A stretch of 15,133 nucleotides of DNA from an uncultured Eubacteriales bacterium (GTDB lineage Bacteria; Bacillota; Clostridia; Christensenellales; Borkfalkiaceae): the NCBI GenBank assembly GCA_905210545.1, contig CAJLXC010000037.1, positions 1-15,133 of the forward strand. The letters are read 5' to 3'. The notes beneath the pieces were generated by a model, which was not told the DNA's origin, did no database searches, and saw nothing but the letters and a program-made list of their open reading frames with translations. The translations under genes and the position numbers were made by a program. Of the stretch, positions 7,483-13,052 are shown one piece after another (positions within the stretch are counted from its first letter, which is position 1; every line of letters starts with the position of its first letter).

Positions 7483-7982
7483 AAAACGTTACTAAAAAGA
7501 GAAGAATCGCGTTGATAACGGCGGTCTTATTGTCCGTCGCGTTGCCCGTCGGCATATTTTTTATAATATTCGGCGCGTCGAAGAGCGTTCTGCCCGTAAT
7601 GTGGCTGGGAATTTTTTTGACCGTAGCGGGTTTTTACGGTTGCCCTATGGCGTGGATTTCGTTCGGGAATTATAAAAAATACGTTGTGCTGGGACTAATA
7701 GTCGAACACGACGGACTAAGAAAACTTTCCGATATATATTCGCAGCTGGGCGCAGACGAAAAAGCGGGCAGAGAAATCGTAAACACCGCTATTTCGCAAC
7801 GGTATCTTACGGGGTACAGAATAAGCGACGACGGACTTTCTCTTTGCGAGATAGAAAAAACCGAGAAAGACAAAGAAAAAACGTACGTAGTAAAATGTCC
7901 GAGTTGCGGCGCGACGAGTTCCGTCGCGAAATCCGATCCGCGTTGTCCTTATTGCGGCGCGCCCCTCGAAATAAAACGATAA
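7479..7982 (+). CDS. Two-helix membrane protein with C-terminal zinc ribbon, unknown function
   Basis: I do not recognise a named family. The 167-aa protein has a basic N-terminus (KKRR at 6-9), two hydrophobic segments (about 10-31 and 38-60), and a soluble stretch at 70-125 that could be a small winged-helix-like fold (helical IYSQLG...EIVNTAISQRYLTGYRI, then a short strand-like part). It ends with a zinc-ribbon pair CPSCG (140-144) and CPYCG (156-160). The ATG has AAGGAG at 7468-7473, five nt upstream, and overlaps the truA stop by 4 nt, so it is translationally coupled to truA. It is followed by a strong terminator and is the last gene of the ecf-truA unit. Whether it relates to RNA modification or is simply a passenger is unknown. 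Confidence 0.8.
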   Translation: MKNVTKKRRIALITAVLLSVALPVGIFFIIFGASKSVLPVMWLGIFLTVAGFYGCPMAWISFGNYKKYVVLGLIVEHDGLRKLSDIYSQLGADEKAGREIVNTAISQRYLTGYRISDDGLSLCEIEKTEKDKEKTYVVKCPSCGATSSVAKSDPRCPYCGAPLEIKR

Positions 7983-8005
7983 GTCCGTAAAAACAAAATA
8001 TAAAT

Positions 8006-8035
8006 CGCCCCGTCGGAAACGCTTCCGACGGGGCG
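8006..8035. terminator. Bidirectional terminator between convergent genes
   Basis: A perfect 13-bp GC-rich stem (8006-8018 with 8023-8035, loop ACGC) lies between the plus-strand truA unit ending at 7982 and the minus-strand lipoprotein ending at 8058. T-runs are short on both sides (TGATTTTAT on plus, ATTTATATTTTG on minus), so efficiency probably depends on stem strength. Confidence 0.75.
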
Positions 8036-8057
8036 TGATTTTATACGAATTCCGTAT

Positions 8058-9923
8058 TTATCCGGCGCAGAAGTCGATTATGGCTTTTTGAGTTACGGCT
8101 TCTTTTATTAAATCGTATTTTTTCAATAATTCGTAATAGCCTGATTTTATCGCCTCTCCGTCTTGCTTCAAAACGATTAACGAAACGTTTTCCGTAAGGC
8201 AATGCTTGTTGGCTTCCGCAAAGTCCTTTTCAAACGTCAAAAGCTGCTCTTCCTGAATAAAAATCATCGGGATTTCGCAGGTCGTCTGCTCGTATTCTTC
8301 TGTTTCCGCGTTATACTCGTAAAAATACATTGTTTTGAATTCTATATCGAACCGCCTTGAAAGAGCTTTTGCGTTTTTGGTTAAATCGGTTATACTGCCG
8401 ACGGTTTTCGTTTTTATCGCTTTCGCGTTGCCGTTTATATAAATCGTGTCGGCGTTTACGCCGTTTTCTTTATCGACCTTTCTTATCTGTTTAATCGCGG
8501 AAACGCGGTCTAATCCGTACCAAAGGGTGTTGTAAGTGGCGGTAACGGACACAACGCTTTTCGTGGTTATTTCTTCTCTGACCTCCGAGCCGACGAGTTT
8601 TCCGTCGGAATTTCTGTAAACCTCGCAATTGCGGCTCACGGCGGTCGGGACAAAATCGCCCTTTGTTCCTATAAGCGTGGTATAACCGCCCGCTTTGTTC
8701 CATTCGAGCATCGCACTCGTAGCGACTACTTCTTTTCCCGCAACGGTAAGGTATTCGTAAATATAGCCCGTGGTCGATTTGTCGTCGGATATAAATTCTA
8801 TCTGGGTGCTGGCGGTCTCGAGAACGTTAAGTCCTATTTTAAGATAATCGGATTTAACTATAAATTTTAATACCGTGTTTGCCGCAAGAGAAACCTTTGC
8901 TCCGTAAAAATTATCTTTCGTGTCTGAAAACAAGGTTACTCCCGTTTCGCCGATTGCGGCGGAAATATAATAACCGTTATCCTTTACCGAGAGAACCGCG
9001 GAAAACGCGCCCGCATTATAGTCGAAAGATTTTCCGTCGGTGTCGGTGTCGTCGAGAAAAGAAGCGTAAGCCGTTTGCATACCGTTAAGCGCGGAATAGA
9101 TTTTGTTTACGAAGGTCAACGCGGCAGAGGTCTTGTTCAGCACTCCGTAAACCACGTTGAGTTGTTTGCCCGTTCCGTTTTTCGGGATAGAAGATACGGA
9201 GGTGTCTTTTTCGTAGTCGGGCTTATTTTCAGAAGATAAAACGCGGTTGTTTATCGCAAAAGATTCGGGCAGGAAAACCCACGGGTCGGGAACTTTCCCA
9301 AACGAGGAAATGACCGCGGCGGCGTATTTTATCGCGTCGAATTTGATTTTATAAGACACTTCTATGATTTTATCCACGTAATTTTTAGCGGACAAAACGA
9401 TTTTAACGGTATAGCTTCCTTTTTTCGAAACGCCTTCGGTTTCGCAATCGTCTATGTAGAATTTAACTTTGGTGTTCCGCGGCAGGTCGCCCGTCAGCTC
9501 GGGGAGATGAGGCGAACCGTCGTAAATCGCGCTCTGCTCCGTTTCCGCGGATACGCCCGAGAACGGGATTTTGTTAATCGTGAGTTTTGCGTGCAGCTCG
9601 AGCGGTTCGTAGCCTTCGCCGGAAAGCTTTGCCGTAGAAGAATATTCTCCGGCGTCGGTCGCTTTGTTGTTTTCGTAAGAAACGGTAACGCCCTGCGGAA
9701 GCGAGCCGCTTATCGTAATCGTTTTTTCGGTTCCGTCGTAGTCGCAAGAAACGTCCGCAAAAGCTACGCCCGTTATTTCGGCGAGCTCGGGCTTTTCCGT
9801 TTGCGAAGAATCGTCCTGTCGTTCGTTTTGAGAAGGATTGTTTGTAGTTCCGCCGCAGGCGAACGAAAACGCCGCGCAGACAAGAACGATTACCGCAAGA
9901 GCGGATAATAAAAGTTTTTTCAT
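8058..9923 (-). CDS. Large lipoprotein with two N-terminal Ig-like (MBG-type) repeats
   Basis: Predicted surface lipoprotein of 621 aa. The first 22 residues form a lipoprotein signal (MKKLLLS, hydrophobic core, then SFAC with C23 as the lipidated cysteine), followed by GG and a polar Ser/Gln/Asp-rich linker to about 47. Two related repeats follow. Repeat 1 (about 48-118) has YDGTEKTITISGSLPQGVTV and a TDAGEY motif. Repeat 2 (about 119-194) has YDGSPHLPELTGDLP and KKGSYTV. They resemble MBG-type/bacterial Ig-like modules of surface proteins. Residues 195-621 are mostly strand-like and unrecognised, with no catalytic motif I can name. The ribosome site GGAG (complement of 9929-9932) is five nt from the ATG. 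The upstream gene stops only 10 nt away, so the two are one operon. Ligand or role is unknown; adhesion, sensing or cell-envelope function are guesses. Confidence 0.85.
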   Translation of the reverse strand: MKKLLLSALAVIVLVCAAFSFACGGTTNNPSQNERQDDSSQTEKPELAEITGVAFADVSCDYDGTEKTITISGSLPQGVTVSYENNKATDAGEYSSTAKLSGEGYEPLELHAKLTINKIPFSGVSAETEQSAIYDGSPHLPELTGDLPRNTKVKFYIDDCETEGVSKKGSYTVKIVLSAKNYVDKIIEVSYKIKFDAIKYAAAVISSFGKVPDPWVFLPESFAINNRVLSSENKPDYEKDTSVSSIPKNGTGKQLNVVYGVLNKTSAALTFVNKIYSALNGMQTAYASFLDDTDTDGKSFDYNAGAFSAVLSVKDNGYYISAAIGETGVTLFSDTKDNFYGAKVSLAANTVLKFIVKSDYLKIGLNVLETASTQIEFISDDKSTTGYIYEYLTVAGKEVVATSAMLEWNKAGGYTTLIGTKGDFVPTAVSRNCEVYRNSDGKLVGSEVREEITTKSVVSVTATYNTLWYGLDRVSAIKQIRKVDKENGVNADTIYINGNAKAIKTKTVGSITDLTKNAKALSRRFDIEFKTMYFYEYNAETEEYEQTTCEIPMIFIQEEQLLTFEKDFAEANKHCLTENVSLIVLKQDGEAIKSGYYELLKKYDLIKEAVTQKAIIDFCAG

Positions 9924-9933
9924 GGTTTCTCCT

Positions 9934-10812
9934 TTAAATTTTTTTAATTTCTTTAATTTTATTAGTTACGCCGAACGGAAAGGCAATCATAGAGTAGAAA
10001 AGCGAAACGACTAATCCCGTCGCAAACCACAGAACCGAAAGAACCACGCTTAAAATCGCAAGCAGAACTTTAACGCAGATTGCCCAGATTATTCCGTCTA
10101 TATCCAAAGTGAAAATTATACCCGGCATGGTAAAGCTTTTGCAGAAAAACGCAAGCAGCTCGGCTACGGAATTAACCCAGAACAGCTGCGAAATCAAAGT
10201 AAACATTCCGTAAACGGAAATCCACGCGCCCGTTACGGCGACGGTTTCTTTGTCCGTTGCGGTAAAAACTATCGCGATAATCAATGCGACGACCGAACCG
10301 ACGCCGCCCCAGATAAGCCCGCGGCGAAAATGCTTTTTTTCTTCTTCTATTTTAAATTGTCTTTTACGTTCGTTTTCCGCAAGGACGGCGGCTTCTTTCT
10401 TCTTTGCGCAATCGTTGCAGAGAATTTCCTGTACCGAATTATAAACCGCGTCTTCGTCGAAGCCGACTTTTTCCGTTCTTTTAAAAACCTTATACTCGTT
10501 CGGTCCGACGGGCTTGTGGCACTTTTCGCAATAGCCGTTGATTATTTTTGGCGCGGGAACTTCTTCGTTTTTATTTTCCCCGTTACCGTTTTCATCTTCC
10601 GCGGCAACGCTTTTTTCCGTTGTTTCAAAGAAATCGTTTGCGGATACGTTGAACAGCTCGCAAATTTTATTTATCGTTCCCAAATCGGGCTCGGATAAGC
10701 CGTTCTCCCACTTTGACACCGCTTGCGACGTAACGCTTAAGCTTTCGCCGAGCTCGGCTTGAGTCATATCTGCTTTTTTGCGCAGCTCCGCGATTATTTG
10801 TCCGTAATTCAT
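9934..10812 (-). CDS. XRE-family HTH protein with zinc-binding motif and membrane domain
   Basis: A 292-aa protein with a DNA-binding N-terminus and a membrane C-terminus. Residues 5-60 form a Cro/CI-type HTH (MTQAELGESLSVTSQAVSKW, then ENG and EPDLGTINKICELFNVS). A charged linker (62-88) follows, then a Cys pair C95/C98 and a second pair C132/C135 suited to one zinc site. A basic, coiled-coil-like helix spans about 136-162, followed by four likely membrane spans (about 165-185, 192-213, 228-250, 252-278). This predicts a regulator tethered to the membrane, perhaps responding to an envelope or metal signal; that is inference. AAGGAG (complement of 10821-10826) is eight nt before the ATG. It is the first gene of a unit with the lipoprotein, and divergent from a second XRE gene. 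The specific regulon is unknown. Confidence 0.85.
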   Translation of the reverse strand: MNYGQIIAELRKKADMTQAELGESLSVTSQAVSKWENGLSEPDLGTINKICELFNVSANDFFETTEKSVAAEDENGNGENKNEEVPAPKIINGYCEKCHKPVGPNEYKVFKRTEKVGFDEDAVYNSVQEILCNDCAKKKEAAVLAENERKRQFKIEEEKKHFRRGLIWGGVGSVVALIIAIVFTATDKETVAVTGAWISVYGMFTLISQLFWVNSVAELLAFFCKSFTMPGIIFTLDIDGIIWAICVKVLLAILSVVLSVLWFATGLVVSLFYSMIAFPFGVTNKIKEIKKI

Positions 10813-10837
10813 AAATTATTCTCCTTAATTTTTTTTC

Positions 10838-10853
10838 GCGAAAATCCTTTCGC
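10838..10853 (-). other. Small hairpin in the leader of the membrane XRE gene
   Basis: GCGAAA (10838-10843) and TTTCGC (10848-10853) form a perfect 6-bp stem with a 4-nt loop (GGAT on the minus strand). It lies in the predicted 5' leader between the -10 at 10865-10870 and the ribosome site at 10821-10826. On the minus strand it is followed by A, not T, so it is not a terminator. It may affect leader stability or translation. Confidence 0.45.
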
Positions 10854-10864
10854 CTTACAAATAA

Positions 10865-10893
10865 ATTATATAATATTCAACGGTCGGTTGTAT
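10865..10893 (-). promoter_or_regulatory. Candidate promoter of the membrane XRE/lipoprotein unit
   Basis: TATAAT (complement of 10865-10870) is a consensus -10, about 50 nt upstream of the ATG. At 17-nt spacing the -35 reads ATACAA (complement of 10888-10893), a poor match, which would suit a regulated promoter. The imperfect palindrome CAACGGTCGGTTG (10878-10890) lies within the spacer and -35. Confidence 0.5.
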
Positions 10894-10913
10894 CGATTTT
10901 CTTGCAACTGTTG
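10878..10913. promoter_or_regulatory. Paired CAAC/GTTG palindromes, candidate operators
   Basis: CAACGGTCGGTTG (10878-10890) and CAACTGTTG (10905-10913) share the same inverted half-site CAAC...GTTG, with centres 25 bp apart. The first overlaps the candidate promoter of the membrane XRE gene. XRE regulators commonly autoregulate through inverted repeats, so these are candidate binding sites for one of the two divergent XRE proteins. No binding evidence exists here. Confidence 0.4.
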
Positions 10914-10983
10914 GTTTAATTACGAGAATAATAGTTGTAAAAATGAAAAAAATAACAGAAAACTGTTTTTTATCTATTATATC

Positions 10984-10999
10984 AAATAGAATTCTATTT
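10984..10999. promoter_or_regulatory. Perfect 16-bp palindrome, candidate operator for the small XRE gene
   Basis: AAATAGAATTCTATTT is a perfect 16-bp palindrome 65 bp upstream of the small XRE start, and it abuts a possible -35 (TTGCAA, 10999-11004). A second symmetric motif, AACAG-AAAA-CTGTT (10954-10967), lies just upstream. The rest of 10914-11060 is strongly AT-rich with several weak -10-like sequences, so the exact plus-strand promoter cannot be fixed. Confidence 0.4.
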
Positions 11000-11063
11000 T
11001 GCAACAATAAAAAACAATTAAACTATTAAAATAATAAAAAAGTAAAACTGACGGTGGAAAATC

Positions 11064-11372
11064 GTGTTCGGAAAAAATTTAAAAGAGCTGAGAACGGAAA
11101 AAGGATATACTCAGGCGGAGCTGGCGAAAGAGATAGGCGTCTCGCAGGGCGCGATTTATTTTTGGGAAAAGGAGATAAACGAGCCGACTGCCGGTTATCT
11201 CGTAAAGCTTGCCGATATTTTCGGAGTATCCGTGGACGAATTGTTGTCGTACGAGTGCGAAAAAAACGGCGCGTCGCCGAAAACCGCGGAAATAGCGTCT
11301 CTTTTTAATAGGCTTTCGGAAAATCAGCAGAATATAATTCTGGGCGCGGTGAAAGAGATGTTAAAGCTATAA
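11064..11372 (+). CDS. Small XRE-family transcriptional regulator
   Basis: A 102-aa protein. Residues 2-62 are a Cro/CI-type HTH: FGKNLKELRTEKGYTQAELA, IGVSQGAIYFWEKEINEP, then YLVKLADIFGVSVDELL. The C-terminal tail (about 72-102, IASLFNRLSENQQNIILGAV) is a helical segment that in this class often serves dimerization. It begins with GTG at 11064, since no ATG lies near the N-terminal conserved part; GGTGG at 11053-11057 is a weak ribosome site. It is divergent from the membrane XRE/lipoprotein unit across 251 bp of palindrome-rich DNA, so control of that unit or of itself is plausible. No phage or conjugative genes are nearby. Confidence 0.85.
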   Translation: MFGKNLKELRTEKGYTQAELAKEIGVSQGAIYFWEKEINEPTAGYLVKLADIFGVSVDELLSYECEKNGASPKTAEIASLFNRLSENQQNIILGAVKEMLKL

Positions 11373-11524
11373 CGGGCTGCAAAGGGCGGCGACCGAAGCT
11401 TGCGATAAATTGCGATAAAAAGTTTTGCGACCGCAAGATATTGTGTTTATAAAAAAACGGCGGAGAAATTTATCGGTTTTTTTGCGGGTTTTAACAAAAA
11501 TCGCGTAAAATCGCGCGAAAACGC
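11373..11524. other. Non-coding stretch upstream of the rplM promoter with short repeats
   Basis: No gene is seen here. It contains the direct repeat TTGCGATAAA at 11400-11409 and 11410-11419, an inverted pair CTTGCG (11399-11404) and CGCAAG (11432-11437), and a 10-bp-period pair TCGCGTAAAA/TCGCGCGAAA (11501-11520) ending just before the -35 of the rplM promoter. No convincing terminator for the XRE gene is visible. Confidence 0.5.
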
Positions 11525-11554
11525 TTGACAAAACGCCGTCCGATATTTTAATAT
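11525..11554 (+). promoter_or_regulatory. Promoter of the rplM-rpsI operon
   Basis: TTGACA (11525-11530) is a full-consensus -35. The -10 is TAATAT (11549-11554, 18-nt spacer) or TTAATA (11548-11553, 17-nt). The start would fall near 11561, just before the L13 leader structure. The upstream flank is A-rich, as in strong ribosomal promoters. Confidence 0.85.
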
Positions 11555-11572
11555 AGATAAGCGTTTATAAGG

Positions 11573-11638
11573 AAAAGTTCGGTTACGCGGATTAGCCCTC
11601 CGCGCGTACTCGTCGTGAAAGTACGCCCGAACGCTTTT
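11573..11638 (+). ncRNA. L13-type ribosomal protein leader RNA
   Basis: The rplM 5' leader folds as a three-way junction. The closing helix is GTTCGG (11577-11582) with CCGAAC (11627-11632), flanked by AAAA/TTTT. Hairpin 1 is CGCGG (11586-11590) with CCGCG (11600-11604) around ATTAGCCCT. Hairpin 2 is CGTACT (11605-11610) with AGTACG (11620-11625) around CGTCGTGAA. Position, junction layout and loop sequences match my memory of the Bacillota L13 leader, the presumed autoregulatory site where L13 binds its own mRNA. I could not run a covariance search. Confidence 0.8.
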
Positions 11639-11669
11639 ATTTACGGCACAAATTCAAGGAGAAATCACA

Positions 11670-12101
11670 ATGAAAACTTTTATGGCTCACGATAAAGACG
11701 TCGTCAGAAAGTGGTACGTTGTCGATGCGGAAGGTATCGCGCTCGGTCGTCTTGCTTCCCAAGTCGCCGCGATTCTTCGCGGAAAGAACAAACCCACCTT
11801 TACGCCCAACGTCGATACGGGAGATTTCGTTATAATCGTCAATTCGGACAAGGTTGTTTTGACGGGTAAGAAACTCGAAAAGAAATATTACAGATATCAT
11901 ACCGGATACATCGGCGGACTTAAATCCATACAGTATAAAACTTTAATGGCGACAAAGTCCGACGTTGCGGTTTACGAAGCGGTCAAGGGAATGTTGCCGA
12001 AAAACAGTCTCGGCAGAAAAATGCTCACCAAGCTTCGCGTTTACAAAGGCGCGGAACACAATCAGCAGGCTCAGAAGCCCGAAACGCTTAAACTCAACTA
12101 A
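11670..12101 (+). CDS. rplM: 50S ribosomal protein L13
   Basis: Large-subunit protein that binds 23S rRNA early in assembly. The 143-aa length is normal. Family hallmarks are KWYVVDAEGIALGRLASQVA (14-33), LRGKNKPTFTPNVDTGDFVIIVN, the KKYYRYHTGYIGGLK segment, and GMLPKNSLGRKMLTKLRVYKG near the C-terminus. The ribosome site AAGGAG (11656-11661) is eight nt before the ATG. It is the first gene of the rplM-rpsI operon behind a consensus promoter and an L13-type leader, which implies feedback by its own product. The N-terminal MKTFMA is the usual opening. Confidence 0.98.
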   Translation: MKTFMAHDKDVVRKWYVVDAEGIALGRLASQVAAILRGKNKPTFTPNVDTGDFVIIVNSDKVVLTGKKLEKKYYRYHTGYIGGLKSIQYKTLMATKSDVAVYEAVKGMLPKNSLGRKMLTKLRVYKGAEHNQQAQKPETLKLN

Positions 12102-12112
12102 GGGGTGTAATT

Positions 12113-12526
12113 ATGGCAAAAACCACTACGAAAAAGAAATTACAGTACTGGGGAACGGGCAGACGCAAAAAAGCCGTGGCTCGCGTTCGTCTTATCCCTG
12201 CGGGAGACGGAACCATCACCATCAACAAAAAGAGTCTTGACGAATACTTCGGTCTCGATACCTTAAAGTTTATCGTTCGTCAGCCTATCGAACTTTTAGG
12301 CGTTTCCGCTAAATACGACGTTATCGTAAACGTAACGGGCGGCGGATATACCGGACAGGCGGGCGCAATCCGTCACGGTATCGCGCGCGCTCTTCTGACT
12401 GCGGAAGAAGGTTCGAGAGCCGCTCTCAAAAAAGAAGGATTCCTTACCAGAGATTCCCGTATGAAAGAAAGAAAGAAGTACGGCTTGAAAAAGGCAAGAC
12501 GCGCTCCTCAGTTCTCAAAGAGATAA
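12113..12526 (+). CDS. rpsI: 30S ribosomal protein S9
   Basis: Small-subunit protein of the head domain, whose C-terminal tail reaches the P-site tRNA anticodon. The 137-aa protein shows GTGRRKKAVARVRLIPAG (14-31), the glycine-rich GGGYTGQAGAIRHGIARALL, and the terminal LTRDSRMKERKKYGLKKARR followed by APQFSKR, with the invariant Lys-Arg end intact. A lysine-rich N-terminal extension (about 10 residues) makes it slightly longer than the usual 130 aa. It lies 11 nt after rplM; its ribosome site AAGGGG (12100-12105) overlaps the rplM stop, so the two are co-transcribed and probably coupled. Confidence 0.98.
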   Translation: MAKTTTKKKLQYWGTGRRKKAVARVRLIPAGDGTITINKKSLDEYFGLDTLKFIVRQPIELLGVSAKYDVIVNVTGGGYTGQAGAIRHGIARALLTAEEGSRAALKKEGFLTRDSRMKERKKYGLKKARRAPQFSKR

Positions 12527-12553
12527 TCTTTTTATCGAGAGAAAAAAACGACT

Positions 12554-12580
12554 ACGCCGTCGCGTTTACCGCGACGGCGT
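12554..12580. terminator. Terminator after rpsI, probably bidirectional
   Basis: A perfect 11-bp stem ACGCCGTCGCG (12554-12564) with CGCGACGGCGT (12570-12580) and loop TTTAC. On the plus strand it is followed by TTGGTATATTT. On the minus strand the stem is followed by AGTCG and then seven T, so it can also end the convergent small gene at 12620-12874. Confidence 0.8.
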
Positions 12581-12619
12581 TTGGTATATTTCAAGAAAGG
12601 CGTATTTCGCCGCGGAAAA

Positions 12620-12874
12620 CTATTTTTTGTTCTTTTCGCGAACGCGCTTTATAAAGGCGTCGTGCGAATTGAGAACGTTCAGCATAGACGATTGCAGCGG
12701 CGGACTTAAAGGCTTTTGCGTCTTTCCTTGTATATCGGGGTTTGCCGGTTTTTTGTTTTGCGGGTTATTTTGTCCGGCGGAATTTGCGTCGGAGGACGAT
12801 TCTTCGGAGATGCCGTCTTTGCCGAAACCGCTTAAAAGGGAGTTGAGAATGTTAAAAATTCCGAATTTATCCAT
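12620..12874 (-). CDS. Small protein of unknown function (84 aa)
   Basis: I do not recognise this protein. It opens with a short amphipathic or hydrophobic helix (MDKFGIFNILNSLLSGFG), continues with a low-complexity Ser/Asn/Gln/Pro/Lys linker (about 19-60), and ends with a compact, helical, basic segment MLNVLNSHDAFIKRVREKNK. That plan suggests a short peptide with functional ends joined by a flexible tether, possibly a membrane-surface or partner-binding adaptor; this is inference. I start at the ATG at 12872-12874 because GGAGGT (complement of 12882-12887) lies seven nt upstream. A GTG three codons earlier falls within that ribosome site. It is convergent with rpsI and divergent from the lipoprotein at 13053. 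The strong ribosome site and flanking terminator support a real gene. Confidence 0.7.
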   Translation of the reverse strand: MDKFGIFNILNSLLSGFGKDGISEESSSDANSAGQNNPQNKKPANPDIQGKTQKPLSPPLQSSMLNVLNSHDAFIKRVREKNKK

Positions 12875-12922
12875 TTTTTGCACCTCCGCGTAAACAAAAA
12901 ATCAAATAATCAAAAAAAATCA

Positions 12923-12951
12923 TTGCAAAACGAAACGAATTAAGGTATAAT
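12923..12951 (+). promoter_or_regulatory. Promoter of the 630-aa lipoprotein gene
   Basis: TTGCAA (12923-12928) and the consensus TATAAT (12946-12951) have an exact 17-nt spacer. Transcription would start near 12958, leaving a leader of about 95 nt. TTGCAA is its own reverse complement, so the same hexamer might also serve a weak divergent promoter for the small minus-strand gene. Confidence 0.8.
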
Positions 12952-12960
12952 AAAGAGTAA

Positions 12961-13048
12961 GCAAGTCGTTCGCTTGCGAAAAAAATAAAAAACTTATATA
13001 ACAATATTATATTCGGCGGCTTATGTAAGATTGCCGAAACACCTGGAG
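12961..13048 (+). other. Structured 5' leader of the 630-aa lipoprotein gene
   Basis: The leader has a hairpin GCAAG (12961-12965) with CTTGC (12973-12977) immediately after the expected start. A second one, TTCGGC (13012-13017) with GCCGAA (13033-13038), encloses CTTATGTAAG, where ATG-TAA at 13023-13028 is a start directly followed by a stop. The ribosome site TGGAG (13044-13048) begins only six nt after the second hairpin. A post-transcriptional control role is possible; it matches no riboswitch class I know. Confidence 0.4.
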
Positions 13049-13052
13049 TTTT

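Noticed and set aside
11064..11372. Prophage repressor marking an integrated phage
   Set aside because: XRE genes are common outside phages. No integrase, excisionase, structural genes or attachment repeats are seen.
11451..11480. Terminator for the small XRE gene around the A-run and T-run
   Set aside because: AAAAAAAC can pair with GTTTTTTT but the stem is almost all A-T and the inner part does not pair, so it is not a convincing terminator.
12875..12883. GTG start three codons before the ATG of the small minus-strand gene
   Set aside because: This GTG is part of the GGAGGTG ribosome site used by the ATG at 12874.
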